Below are positions 22,187-33,754 of a stretch of 64,000 nt of DNA, one piece after another. The position numbers and the translations under genes were made by a program. Location: assembly GCA_003971905.1 (NCBI GenBank), contig RSEE01000023.1, positions 310,001 through 374,000 of the forward strand. The letters run 5' to 3'. The DNA is from Moniliella sp. 'wahieum' (lineage: Eukaryota; Basidiomycota; Moniliellomycetes; Moniliellales; Moniliellaceae). The notes beneath the pieces are model-generated. The model ran no database searches. It saw only the letters and a program-made list of their open reading frames with translations, and was not told where the DNA came from. Each line of letters starts with the position of its first letter. Within the stretch, counting starts at the first letter, position 1.

Positions 22187-23471
22187 GGTCTTCCACCTCC
22201 CGGCCGCTTTCCCCCCCGAGGGCGTTTCGCTCACCGTCCCCAAGTCCGACAGTTACACCACCCAGCTCAATCTCGTTCCCCAGCCGCCAATACGCGCAGC
22301 GGTGGCATCCACACCTTCCGCCTCGACGCCTGGCCAACCTACCCATCCCACGTTAGCTGAGGAGTCTGATGCGCCTCCCGCGTACCACCCCACACACTCG
22401 CCCACCCCTCCTTCGACAGCCACCGAACAACTGGCCAAAGTCAACAATGACAAACAGTCTCCCACGACCAGCCCTCTTGCGTTTTGTCTAGCACCCGCCC
22501 CTTGCCCTCTCACAACCCATCCCCCCCACCACCTCCAAATCGGGTCTCTTGGGTAAATTGACTGGGTCCAGGAAGACGACATCCTCATCTAGCTTGCCAT
22601 GGTGCTTCGAGTTGATCTCCGAGGAGCAGTACGAGCCGTTGGCTACCATCCAAGAGACGGGACCCAAAACGTACACGATTGACGTCACGTCACCTCCGTT
22701 GGGAGAGAAAAAGGTGGCCGAACCAGGGAAGCACGTTGCGCGGATCAGTAGGCATTTTCGTGATCACAAACTGTTGTCTCCACGCCTTGGGCGAATGGGC
22801 GTGGCAAGGATTATTGAACAAGCAACTGTTCCTTGAACCCGTTAATCCAGATGAGAATGGTAATCGGCCTCGCTATGCGTTTGTTAACTTTGGTACGTCT
22901 GCATTTCCGGGTGGATTGGCTTTTCGGTGGTCCCGTAGGCAATCGACGAGGTCGTTACGTTCGGCGCGACTGACCTATATGATGTTATATCCACCGATTC
23001 TCGGTGCTGAACAGCGATGAACGTGGTGCCCCGGTTGGAGGTGATCAGCAAATGTCCGGATGTGGTTCTTGCTTGCGTTGGCCAGTCTCTATCCCCTCCT
23101 CCACATTCGCAGGAGGAATACGATACCAAGTTCACCACGAAATCCAGGAAGCCCAGATCAATAACGTAACCCGTGCTCGCCGTTGGGAAACTACCTTGTC
23201 CGCGCATTTCCCGGGCATCCGTCTAAGGGAAAAGCCCCCTAGAGCATGCTCGCCCGCCCAGCACGACAGAACCCCAAGCGCCCCTCCCATTTCCTCCATC
23301 GGCTTGGATCCTGCCGACCATCAATGCCCGCCCCCTGACTATTCGCCTCACTCGCTTGAGCCGATCACGATCAGTGTGGATTGGATGGGACATACCTTAT
23401 CAAATGTGCAGTGGTTCCTCTTTTTCTCTTTGGGCGAAGAAGCATTCCTTCATTTTCGGACTTTTGCATAG
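22187..23471 (+). CDS. Hypothetical protein, weakly supported
   Basis: I do not recognise this gene. A start at 22187 gives MVFHLPAAFPPEGVSLTVPK, a Ser/Thr/Pro-rich stretch with a PPAY motif (a possible WW-domain ligand), then after a frame change GLLGKLTGSRKTTSSSSLPW and ELISEEQYEPLATIQETGPK with TYTIDVTSPPLGEKKVAEPG. A further segment reads LEPVNPDENGNRPRYAFVNF and ends at a good donor (GTACGT at about 22893). An acceptor (CCCGTAG near 22939) leads into AIDEVVTFGATDLYDVISTD. A later block has EYDTKFTTKSRKPRSIT, and the end contains PPPDYSPHSLEPITI. Composition and one plausible intron argue for a real gene broken by base losses. The 3' limit is uncertain. Confidence 0.35.
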
Positions 23472-23948
23472 ACGTTGTGTGTGGGCTGCGGGTGGACACG
23501 GGCTGGGTCGTTCCACCTGCACAAGCATCGCCCGTGTGCAGCAGCCCTGGGCTCTGTATGATACACAGCATATACTCCAGCCTCCCTCCAACAATGAACC
23601 ACATGACGCACGTCCAGTATCAATCTACAGGCAAGCGGGCAGAAGGACAGCTAGGAAGAGTAGCTGATTCCATTGTAGGGAAGAGATGTCGGCAAGACCC
23701 ACAACATGTGGTCACCACACGTACGGGGAGAGCATCCAGCAAACACTCTGTCAGTTACACCGGTACGATTTTGGTTGAGGCAACTCCCGTACACCGTCCG
23801 CACCGTCGGCTCGGTATGAGTACCGGGATGAAAGCTACTAACAAACGAACGAAAAACATCTCTACCCCTAACTTCACCGCCTCGTATGCCCATCGTATTC
23901 ATTGTGCATCGCATCGTACTGGTAGACATGGTCGCAGAACGAACGTGC

Positions 23949-26900
23949 CTAGAACTCTTCGAAATGTGGAGGGCAGCGTAGCGTGTCCCATCGCGCCCAG
24001 TACGCCGCCCAGGGGGTGAACCCCACCTCACGCAACAGCGGGACGACGTCAGTCTCGCCACTCCGCAATAAGGCTTGAAGGGCGATGCCTGGGCAGGAGC
24101 GTTTTCGAGCTGCTACGGCTGCTAGAATGCCAAATGTGCGCTCCGACGAGTTGCGAGGGAAAAAAGTGCGGTACTCGTCCCAGATCGCGTCAAACTTGTC
24201 CGTGTCCTGCAAAAGAAGTGCTTTGTGGTACAGGGCTTGCGTCCTAGCCTCCTTCTCAGCCTGTGCACTTTGCTTCTCCAAAGGCGAACCCAGCTTCTGC
24301 CGCAGTGCAACTAAATCCACTCTGTCCAAAATAGCGTTGGCTGCAAGCAGGGTCTCCTTGCGGTCCTTGCATCCCACAGCGGTATCCAGACGAGCCACAA
24401 GCACCGCCAGTTGGTCCGGGAATTCGGCCTTCAGGTATCAAGGAGGGCCAGACGGGCATGCACATCCTCGATTTTTTGAGCAGCATGCAGAAGCACAGTC
24501 AACGGGTCCGAACCACGTTTCTTCCCAGGTACAACGTAGCGGACTGGCACTTGCCATGCCCCAACGAAAGTGTGCCTGCTAGCACGTCCCCGGGTGCCGA
24601 GGCTGCACGCGTATCAAGAAGAAGTACCTTCCGTTCCTGGGGGAGCAAGGTGTATCCCAACCGAGCCGGCCGTCCAGGACCTAGGAGTTGGATATGGTCC
24701 TCGTACAAGTCGATCTGGACTGTTCCCTTGAAGGCACAGCGGGCAGTCAACAGGGCTTGCTTGAGAGTATTGAGTACCGCTACATCCTCATGCAGCATCT
24801 GAGCACGGATGGTGTACACCCCTTTTTCCAACGTAGCAGGACGAGGGTACACATCCCAAAGAAGCAGCGGCGCCTGTGGCTGTCATATACTTGCAGAAGC
24901 AATGGCAGAGGAGCATCGTACATATGCCCGCTGGTGGGGCTGAACCGCATCGTAGACTTCTCCCGGACACGGAGGGTGTAAGTGAGCACAAGCTCGAACA
25001 ATGGATGGCCATTGGGAAGGAGGTCACGCCGAGGAAGCGCACGGAGCGTGCTCCCCTCAGGACGAAGGAATTGCAACCGGGTGTCTAGCTGGATCCTGGG
25101 GTTCAGCGTTTCGGGGCGAAAAGATGATACGCACTCGATCTTACTAACCTCACCCGCGACCAGGGTGAGGTCCGAAGGAAAGACCTGAATCCCGTGAAAC
25201 TCCAGGGTGAGTTCGTAGGAGAAGCTTTGAGGTGATAGGAAGTACTCAGCCAGGGCAAGTTCGAGTGTCATCCCACCGCGGACAGGGAAGGTGCGCGTAG
25301 AGAGCTCTCCTTCGACGGAGGATAGCACAGGTGCCGTTTCCACGTGGTGGAGCCGCTCATGGGGGAGAAGTTGCAAGAGGTGAATCCATACACGCGCGTT
25401 CGTTCCTGCTGAATGGTTGGCTGTGCGTAGGCTAAGCGAGGCCCAGGTGGCCCTCGGGAACCTCCAGGAAGCGGCGCATCACCTTGCCTTGGGACAAGTG
25501 TCCCGTATAGCGCATCGTCGGCTCACATCGCTCGGGCTTGGTAACAGTAACAGGGATGGTGAACAATTTGAGGCCGGTAGTGGAATCATAGGCATCGATC
25601 TGGCAATGATGCAGTCCAACAGGAAGAGAGGTAGGGTCCACACGGACCTCAAACGTGCGTCCGCTGGACCCAAGAAAGACGTGCTCTGGAGCTTGTACCC
25701 ACGTGGCCGAGGGAAGAAAGGTCACGGGAAATGGAAGGAGTAACTTTCCTCTGTCTTGTGGACAGGAAATGCGGGGCGAACAGAAACTTGGAATGCGCTG
25801 AGACGGGATGTCTCCATGGGTTCGCGCAAGTAGATGCCGCGTTTGTTGGTGCTCTTATTCTTGCTGTCCTTGCCTGGCGGGGTGATGGCAAGTTGGAACT
25901 CAACATCTTGGGATGGATGATCCTTCCACTTGATGAGATGATCCCAGGCGTCAGCGATTTGAAGAAAAGGGACAGAGAGGTCATCCTGCACATCCTTCCC
26001 GGTCTGCTGTATTGCACTAAAAACGCGCCAAGGCGAGATAGGAATACCACGCTGCTTCATCCCAAGACTAGGAGCGCAATAGCTCCTGCCACATGTGGGG
26101 CGGACATTGAAGTCCCATTGAGCAACATGCTTTGGGATAGAGTATATTGGCAAACCGATGTGATTGCTGCACCAGGAGCAAGGATGTGGACGCCTGCCGC
26201 TCCATTTGCCGCTGGTCCACGTGAAGACCAAGTGGTAACGTTGCCTGGTGCCGCGTCAAGCGGAGCGTATTCCGCCTTCTGCATTGAGCCTGGGGTGACG
26301 TAGGCACCCACAGAGAGTATGCCCGTTGTGGTTCCCCCCGGCTGCCCGATTGTGGAGAGCGCGGGGCCGTTGTTGCCTGCCGAGGCAATAAAGAGAAGGT
26401 TGTGGTCCCGGATTAGCGGCTGGATCGCAGCCAAAAAGCGCCGGCGTCCTCTACGCCAAACGCCCCATCTTCCCCAAAAGAGAGGTTTGCCACGTCCACT
26501 TGAGCATCAAGGAGAGCGCGTGCAGCGCGTAAAAGCGCTTGACCAGTCTCCATGGTCCCACACGCGGATCACTAATTCGAAGCGAAACAATTTCACAATT
26601 GGGTGCGAGCCCATCTTGCTCGGTGCCAAAACTGGCTCCAACAATACCTGCGACGTGCGTCCCATGGCTGCCGGACACGGTGACGATGCTGAGCGTAGGC
26701 GTGGAACCGGGATGATCAAGAAGGATGTTGACCGAGTAGGAGAGGCGATCCATATGACCAAAGAAGCGCCATTGGTGTTCAATACGGAAATCGGTCAAGC
26801 CGCGGCCGTAGGATAGGTCCACAGTGGCTGCTGCGGCGCCCAGGTCGACCTCAAGGCTGTACGACGGCAAACCCAAGGAAGCGTCATAGGGATCCCCCTC

Positions 26901-27534
26901 GCCACCTCCGACGAGAGCGCGGAAATGCTCACCATCATGATACACCACTGCCTCGATAATCGGGCCAGGGTCGTCGTACTGGGCCCAGAGCGCGTCCAGC
27001 ACCTCCAATCGAGCCTGGAGTTCGTCCTTTGGCCCATTGGCTGCATCGAGCTTCCTGCGGGCGTCGGCTACCAAACGCGCATGCTCGACGCGGAAGGCCT
27101 CTTTGCGTTGAGCAGAAATGCGCTGGACCAGATTCGCTGGCCAAAACTCATATGCACGTTTGGCGCCGGCGTACCACACCCCTGAGGGATTGATGAGCGG
27201 CGCTAGCTGCAGCCTCGACGTGACAGGAGAACATAGGGTGTGGTCACAAATGTGCTGCTCACATCCACAAGATGCACGTCGCCCGCACCTGCTCCAGTTA
27301 GCCGCCGTACACCGAGACGAAGGGGGACATACCAGAACAGTCGATCGCATCCACCACCTTGCCTGGACCATCAAGCCCAGCAGCAGCAACGTCGACCCCC
27401 GTGTCGAGGATGGCGACGCGCACCTTGCGGCCATCAAATGTGGGATTGTCCCTCACAAAAGCCCTGGCCTGGGTAGGTGTAGTAGGCATCAGGCCATCCA
27501 GAGGGAATGGCGGCAGTGCAGGTGGGGTCGCCAT
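23949..27534 (-). CDS. TPP2: Tripeptidyl peptidase II (subtilisin family, S8)
   Basis: A large cytosolic serine peptidase that removes tripeptides from peptide N-termini downstream of the proteasome. The catalytic triad is visible: Asp in VAILDTGVD (about 27400), His in GSHGTHVAGI (about 26665) and Ser in LNGTSMSAPHVAGA (about 26110). The oxyanion-hole Asn lies in IASAGNNGP, and the family-specific insert DPGPIIEAVVYHDGE sits between Asp and His. Introns at 27289-27332 and 27207-27262 have good consensus sites and splice DCSG to GAGDVHLVD and on to LAPLINPSGVWYAGAKRAY. The C-terminus LLREVGFTPWAAYWARWDTL ends like human TPP2. The gene encodes about 1160 residues, close to the usual 1250. Several one-base losses break the frame (near 26450, 26240, 25730, 25430, 24800 and 24420). 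The start MATPPALPPF at 27534 places the Asp block about 45 residues in, as in the family. Confidence 0.92.
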
Positions 27535-27734
27535 GAGAGATGGTGGTGTTGGTGCGCGCTGAACCAGGGAGGGATGCCTAGGCTGATTAATTGATTGGCG
27601 GAGCAGGTGAATCGAGTTATCACGTTAATCGATCAGCTGCCACGGAGTAACTTATCGATTGGGGCTGCTGCTGAAATGTCGAATTCTGACTGATCTTGGT
27701 GAGAGAGAAGTCGACTAATTTTGTCCAAAAATGA

Positions 27735-27821
27735 TGCTTCAAAGGGGAATCGAACCCCTGTCACATCGATACGACACTGGCGTGATGGCAACGATGTAGT
27801 ATACCACTAACCCATTGAAGC
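27735..27821 (-). tRNA. tRNA-Gly(GCC) with a 16-nt intron
   Basis: On the minus strand the acceptor stem GCTTCAA pairs with TTGAAGC (discriminator A). The D-arm reads TGGGTTAGTGGTA, the anticodon stem is CATCG/CGATG around the loop TTGCCA-T, and the T-arm AGGGGTTCGATTCCCCT is perfect. The loop is interrupted one base 3' of the GCC anticodon by 16 nt at 27770-27785, the canonical position of nuclear tRNA introns. It lies between TPP2 and the FAD oxidase gene. Confidence 0.9.
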
Positions 27822-28102
27822 GTATGAATGTGTGCATTTAAACAGTGCCCTTTGCCTTATCGCTGATGCCAGAGTCTGCCTATGCGTGCAAGTTCATGTG
27901 CAAATTCTTGTCCCAGCACTCGCTCCTATCAACCACATGTCCTTCGGTATTCTCAAGCCCAACATTGCAAGGCGAACGAGTGGATGATAGCACTTTGGCA
28001 TGGCATACCGAACATCTATGTCAGTGGGTGCCCCGATGTCTCTCGTCGTCGTCTGCCTTTTTGATCGACCCACACAGTGGGCCTACAGATGAGGCGTCTG
28101 TT

Positions 28103-29382
28103 CTAGCCACCCGGCAGTCCTCGTAGCTCCTTGATTGGCCCGTCTGGACGAGAGGGATCAATAGGGGTGACACCGGGGCGCCAGCGCCAACGATCAGAGT
28201 AGCCTGGTCCAGGCGACCCAGCAACGCGTCCGCCACATATTGCCCCATAATGGGCAGAACTTGAACGAGTGGCCCGAGTCACCAGTCGCCAGCAAGAGGC
28301 TCTCCCCAAAATCTGGGTGGGGACATAAGAGCCAATTGGCGTCGGGGCTGTCGGTGCACCAGCAGATGAGGGGGTCCAGGATTGGGCGACCACTCAACCG
28401 GGGCATCATCTTGGCGATCAGCTTGTGCATCGCCTCCAGTGCCTCGTCCGGCACGGCGTACTTGATCTCGGAAGGCAGCGAGACGGGGCCCCAGGGCGTA
28501 GGAGTGGTGTTTCGGTACCCAGGAAACTCGTTGCACAACTTGATCCTCCCTTCGGCCGAGGCGGCTCAAAGAAGAATCCCATTTCTGAATGGTCAATGAC
28601 TGGTAGCCCTTGCAGTTGGGCCGCCTCGTCGGGGCTGAGCTGGATGTGACCCACCGTCCAACACTTGGAGTCACACTGCTGTTTTAGGTCGACCAGCCCT
28701 GGGGTCCAGGCGCCTGTGCAAAACTGCGTGCCGTGTGACATGGGTGGTGCCGTCGCGGGTACGCACGCGGTTATGCGTTGGCCTGTTGCGTCCGTTCAGG
28801 GGCCATGTCAACCACCTCACCCTTGTCGCCCGAGAGAAAGTAGCGCCGAGCCGCTGGGCCTCCTGAGCAGCAGAAGCGATCGCATCGCTGGCCATCGCCC
28901 AGCCGTTCACTCCGTTCCACATACCGAACCAATCATCAATGTCACTCCCGAGCCAGCGGAGTGCAGGGACCTGGTCCTTGATCGCTTGTCCATCGTCCAA
29001 CACTTTTGTCTGTCCCGCAAAGTATGGATCGGCTTGCATGCGCCGATGGGGGGCAAAGATGAGCTGCTCAGCAGCAGGAGTGTGACGCGTAGAGGCGTCG
29101 CAGGCAATTACCCAGCCTGTTTGGTGGAAGTGGGGGGAAAAGACGGGGTCCGACTTCCAGGTATCAAGCATCTTTTGCCAAGGCAGTGTAGAACGGGTCC
29201 CGGTATTCAGTGCGGACAATCTTGTTGAGATCGTTGCCTGCCGACACTTGGCTGGGAGGAGGGAACTTGTCAAGAGCAAGAACCTTGTATCCCCGCCGGA
29301 CCAAATGCAGTGCCGTAGAGGATCCGAATGTGCCACCGCCACCGATAATGATGATGGTCTCGTCTTTGGTGGGTGGAGGCAT
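28103..29382 (-). CDS. FAD-dependent amine oxidase (fructosyl-amino-acid/sarcosine oxidase family)
   Basis: A flavoenzyme of the DAO/MSOX superfamily that oxidises a secondary amine (sarcosine or Amadori compound) and releases hydrogen peroxide. The start MPPPTKDETIIIIGGGGTFG at 29382 opens with the FAD-binding GxGxxG fold, then SAGNDLNKIVRTEYRDPFY, a motif typical of fungal amadoriases. Later blocks are YVV.TGAWTPGLVDLK, HIQLSPDEAAQLQGLPV, EMGFFFEPPRP, KLCNEFPGYRN, LLLATGDSGHSFK (the second FAD contact) and a C-terminus RWRWRPGVTPIDPSRPDGP ending at 28103. About 425 residues, as expected. Frame breaks occur near 29175, 28810, 28745, 28560, 28270 and 28180. No intron is required. No peroxisomal SKL-type tail is seen. 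Substrate cannot be decided between sarcosine and fructosyl amines. Confidence 0.85.
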
Positions 29383-31199
29383 GGTGGTGGTGGAGAGGCT
29401 GATGCAGGATAGTGAGAGATGATGGAGGAAAGGGTCGAGAGTTATAGCACTTCGGCAATCCTGTCCTCTCAAAGGTTGAACAATGTGGCACCAGATCAAA
29501 ATATTTGAAAAGACGCTGGACTCAAAGATGGCGGAGAATGAGCGCAACGTCTAGTGGTCGTGTGGTGCAAACTGGCAGGGGTGTGGGTGGTTTGTCTGGT
29601 TGCTTGAAGGTACTCTCGGCTGATAGTGTTTTGACTCAAAGGGTCCCAGTGACACGGCGCTGTGTTCGGAAGCCCACAACGTCCTAGATGGTCGTACCGT
29701 CGTTTGACTTTACACTAGTTGCTAGGCGCTGGTTCTATAATCGCTTTAAGCGTCAACGCGTCAGCGTTCAACTATAACGCCTTCCTTGGACCTATGCACC
29801 GACCCAAGACGACCTAAGACCTGTTCTCTGTTTTTACGCCGAAGCGGGTAAAAGCGGAGCGAGCAATGGTGTGCTTCCAAATTTGCCGGCAGGCACGTGA
29901 AGTTGCACGTAGACCAAGTTTGACTCTTGAGCAGTGAGCTTGAAAGGAGTCGCAAACGGGCCAGGGGCAGTTGATATTTGGAGCAGATAGCGAGCAGGAG
30001 GGCAGATCTCGATCCCTATCGATATCTCCATTAAATTGGTACGAAGATCTAAGATCTAAATGCTCGGCTCAGGAGCCGAAGCCCAAACCGAACCAGCGAC
30101 ACACCGCCCCGAGCCATCCCAAACTTGCGCATGGAGGTGCAGTGGCACCGGAGCAATCGATTGGAAATTGGAGGCAATTAGCAGCAGTGTCGGCCCTGGA
30201 AGGGAGACAGCTGCTGTGCTGGTATTGTGGGGCATAATGATAACGGTGATCCCGGTGATCATCATAACGTCTGCAGCTTTTCTCGCAGTTGATGCATGAT
30301 GAACGATGCATGATGCATTATACAACTTGCCAGGTGTGTCTCATGCATCATGCATACTGGTAGCTGAAGGCGTGAATACTGTGAGTGCGTGAGTGTATAG
30401 TACTGTTGCTCAAGATGAGCCCCAAGCGATTTCTGTCGTGCTTTGCTCACCGCGCTCACGTCCGTGAGCTCATAATCGCTCAGACTGAGGTGCCAGAAAA
30501 CCCCTGCAATTACTCCCCGCCCACCCACTGAGTAATGAGTCAGTGCCACGTACTGAACACGCTGAGCGCCGAATTAAGAGAGAAACAGAACAACACGGCT
30601 CGATTCAAGTCTTACAGTGTGGCTGTTGGCATAACCGGCATAACCACGGAATATCTCACCTTTGAACCCAAGGGCGAATGCGAGCCGATGCGAGCCCCAG
30701 CCGGTACAAGAACATACACTTTTGCCGCAAAGCGCCGCCGTTTGTATGGCGGAGGGGGTGGCAAAATGGTAAACCGCGCCGCACCCGTGCCTTCTCCCGC
30801 ATGTCTAACTGTGGAAACCTCTCACAGTGTACAAGAGGGGTGTGGAGGGAGAGCAACGCGCGCCAACCTAGTCTCCGTGCTTATTTCCTGCACCTCTCCC
30901 TGCTCCCCTGCAATGTGAGAGAGATAGCGGAACTGATCCACAAACTGCCGATTGCTTTTCTCGATCCTTGGCACCAAACCACTGCTTCTCCTCTGCACAA
31001 GGGGGATGTTTTAGGTACAGAGAGATAGCATCTTTTGCGCAACGCGCGTTAGCGGTTCCCGCGTATACGCTTTTCTATACTCTGTTGCGTTACCGGGTTA
31101 CCACTGTCTGTTCCTACTTACCTTTCCACCCCCCTCTCTCCTAGTCTTCCAAGTCGATGACGACAGTTGATACTGCGCGGATAGGTCTTTGAGGTCACC
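29383..31199. other. Intergenic region, divergent promoters
   Basis: Lies between the divergent oxidase (-) and UNC93-like (+) genes. No supported gene. ATGCATGATGCAT words occur at 30288-30355. Confidence 0.5.
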
Positions 31200-31290
31200 G
31201 TATATAGTGTCCCCAATCTCATTTCTCCTTCTCTGCTTATCTCCTCTATCCCTTCCTTTCGCTTCCACCACATACATTCCGACCAACCCC
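31200..31290 (+). promoter_or_regulatory. Core promoter and CT-rich leader of the UNC93-like gene
   Basis: GTATATA at 31200-31206 lies 85 nt before the start codon and is followed by an almost pure C/T leader (about 31215-31265). The arrangement matches that of the sugar transporter gene. Confidence 0.45.
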
Positions 31291-32977
31291 ATGTCAACAA
31301 ACGACAAGCTAACGGACTTCAAGGCTGAGGGCGAGACCAAGCCTGAGGTGGTTGTGGCCACCCCAGAAGGGTACGACGACGGCGGAGTTCCAGCATACAC
31401 AGGCGAGCGTCCAGCCCGCCACTGGTGGTTCGTTGGGTCCCCGAGGCCGTTTGGCGATGGCGCCGAACCTCATTTGCCCAGATGCTCACCCTGTCTGCGT
31501 TAGCCTTTTGCGGCCCAGCGATGGGCGACGCCATCTCCAACTTAGGTGGCGGCGGGCTGGCCACAGCCAATGCGTTTCTTGCCGCATCGGCGTCTGAGTA
31601 TGCCATCATGGCTGTTCTGTGCTTTGTCGGCGGCTTGCTCATCACCCGTTTTGGTGTCGTGCCAGTGGCGATTGTAGGCTCGGCATGTTTCCCCTTGTAC
31701 GTTCATCCCTTTTATTGTATTGTGTCGCATGGGTCTACCATGTATGTGTGCGAGGAGGAGAGGTCACTGACGTGTTGTCTTTATTGATCTCTATAGCGAT
31801 GGTTCTTCCCTCTACGTCAATTCCAAAGGGTCCAACACTGCCTACCTGATCGCGGGTGAAAGCATTGCAGGGTAGGGAATGCGCTCTGGTACGTGTGCGA
31901 GAGCTGTCTCGTGCTTAGTTTGCCCGAGGCCAAGCACCGAGGAAAGTACGTGTCGTCCCGTTTCTAGTATAAGAATTGTGCAGGATCGTTCTTCCCCCTA
32001 TGCGCGTTTCCCTGACCACATGTGCAATAAACAGATACCTGGGCATGTGGATCCTGTCGCGTAATCTGGGCCAGCTGGTGGGCGGCGCGATCAACTTGGC
32101 GCTGAACGTCGACGATTCGGCTGCGGGGTCAGTGACGCCATCAGTGTACATTATCTTTATGGTGATTGAGTGCCTTGGCTTTCCCCTCTCATTTTTCCTC
32201 ACCGACCCCAAGAATGTGATTCGCTCCGACGGCACGACTATCAAGACCACGGCTCACAGCGGATGGAAGAATGAGTTCAAGCTGCTGCTCAAGACGGCAG
32301 TCTGGCCCTTTTTGGTCCTCTTGCTCCCCATGAGTTTCTACTCCTTCTTCTACATTAGCGTGTACAACAAGTACCTTACCGACATCTTCTCTGTGCGTGC
32401 GCGCGCGCTTAGCTCCCTCATCAGCCCCGGGTTCTGCGTCGTGGGTTGCTTTGGCCTGGGCGTGCTGTTGGACTACCAGCGGTGGAACCAGCGGACACGC
32501 GCCTACGCCGGTCTTGCCGTTGTTTTCCTCAGCGCAGCCGGTCTGTCAGTGTGGTCAATTGTGGTGCAGGTGCAGTTTGACCGTCACAGTCCGGGGGTGG
32601 TGGTGGACTGGACGAGTCCGGTATGGGCTAAGGCGTTCCTCAACTTCTTTTTCATCAACACGTTTGGGCCCATTGGGCAGAGTTACGCATATTGGCTTTT
32701 GAGCTGCCGGGCAAGCGACGTACAGTCGAATGCGCGCCTCGGCGGCGTCTTCCGCTCCGCCGAAGCTATTGGTCAGGCCGTCTCGTACGGTCTCATGTCG
32801 CGCAAGAATGTGAGTGCCTTGGCTGGCTTCATTGTCAATGCGGCATTGATGGTGGCGTCGTTTGCACCGACGGCCGTTGCCGCCCACTCGGTGCCACCGG
32901 TCGAGGTCACTTTGACCGCCGAAAACGCGGCTTCTGCCAAACCAGAAACCAAAGAAGCCGACAAAGAAGACGCGTGA
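31291..32977 (+). CDS. UNC93-like MFS membrane protein
   Basis: A multi-span membrane protein of the MFS superfamily, UNC93 branch; transported substrate unknown. Start MSTNDKLTDFKAEGETKPEV at 31291. Helix 1 reads FAQMLTLSALAFCGPAMGDA with the family's GGGG turn (ISNLGGGGLATANAF). An intron at 31697-31796 (GTACGT...CTATAG) is followed by SSLYVNSKGSNTAYLIAGES and NALWYVCESCLVLSLPEAKH. A second intron at 31946-32034 (GTACGT...AACAG) restores RGKYLGMWILSRNLGQLVGG. The downstream exon is uninterrupted to the stop and includes SFYSFFYISVYNKYLTDIF and NFFFINTFGPIGQSYAYWLL. It ends with a charged tail KPETKEADKEDA. Two frame breaks occur, near 31425 and at the GGG of about 31869-31871. One extra G at the latter gives IAGVGNALWY. 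About 480 residues, usual for the family. Confidence 0.85.
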
Positions 32978-33612
32978 ACCGCGTGAACAGAGGCACCACC
33001 GATCCCACCCCTTTTGTCACGACTTGCTTCGGTCCTATAGGGCTGCTCAGTACCTAACTACACCACACAGGGCGCACTAGGGACGCTGCCCGCACGCCGT
33101 TGCGTTGTTTGTATAATCTTTGCTCTGACGGACTGCGTCTTCGAGGGGGAACAAACCACTAATCCCCACCCACCGGTATACATATCACGTTGATACGACT
33201 CAAATGGGGGGAGATGGCGCTGGGGTATCCTAGTGCTGCATCTGTGCTAGTCATAGTAGTGTTGCAGCCAGCATAGCCGATGTTGCGCCGGAAGAGTACG
33301 GGGGCGTCCATAGTCTTCGCTCTTCAGCCCCCCCCACCGGACGGCTTGGCTGACGGTGCGCGGCTGGACTGCTGTACACAAAAGGGTATCTCATCGGTAG
33401 TCCAAGTAGCCGTTTCCTTCATTTGCGATGCCTGCTGGTGCATCCCCATGCGTATGTGGCCGAAACTAGGAACGAGCATGGCAGTCGGCCTAGGGACTAG
33501 AACGAATGCCAGCGGAGAAGACACTGACGACGTATTCGATGGGGCGAAGAGGGCTGGGGATGGACACCCGGGATTGAAATTGCAAACCGACGCCGGCATC
33601 GACCAAAAAGAG
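32978..33612. other. Intergenic region, nothing recognised
   Basis: 3' flank of the UNC93-like gene and 3' flank of tRNA-Ile. No coding sequence or repeat stands out. Confidence 0.45.
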
Positions 33613-33711
33613 TGGTCAATATGAGGCTTGAACTCATGACCTTGGCATCACCAACACTCTCCAAGCGGAGACATATTAGTACCACGCTCTGACCAACTGA
33701 GCTAATCGACC
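33613..33711 (-). tRNA. tRNA-Ile(AAU) with a 25-nt intron
   Basis: On the minus strand the acceptor stem GGTCGAT pairs with ATTGACC (discriminator A, one G-U pair). The D-arm is AGCTCAGTTGGTCAGAGC, the anticodon stem TGGTA/TGCCA surrounds the loop CTAATA-A with anticodon AAT, and the T-arm is present (GTTCAAG loop). A 25-nt intron at 33649-33673 sits one base 3' of the anticodon. Confidence 0.9.
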
Positions 33712-33754
33712 ATTTACGATTACATCAGGCCAGGTCCAATGGACTTGTGTCCAC

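Noticed and set aside
31291-32977. The UNC93-like gene as a pseudogene because of two frame breaks
   Set aside because: Splice sites are intact and the long last exon is uninterrupted. The same kind of break occurs in essential genes such as GPD1 and MOG1, so sequencing error is the simpler reading.
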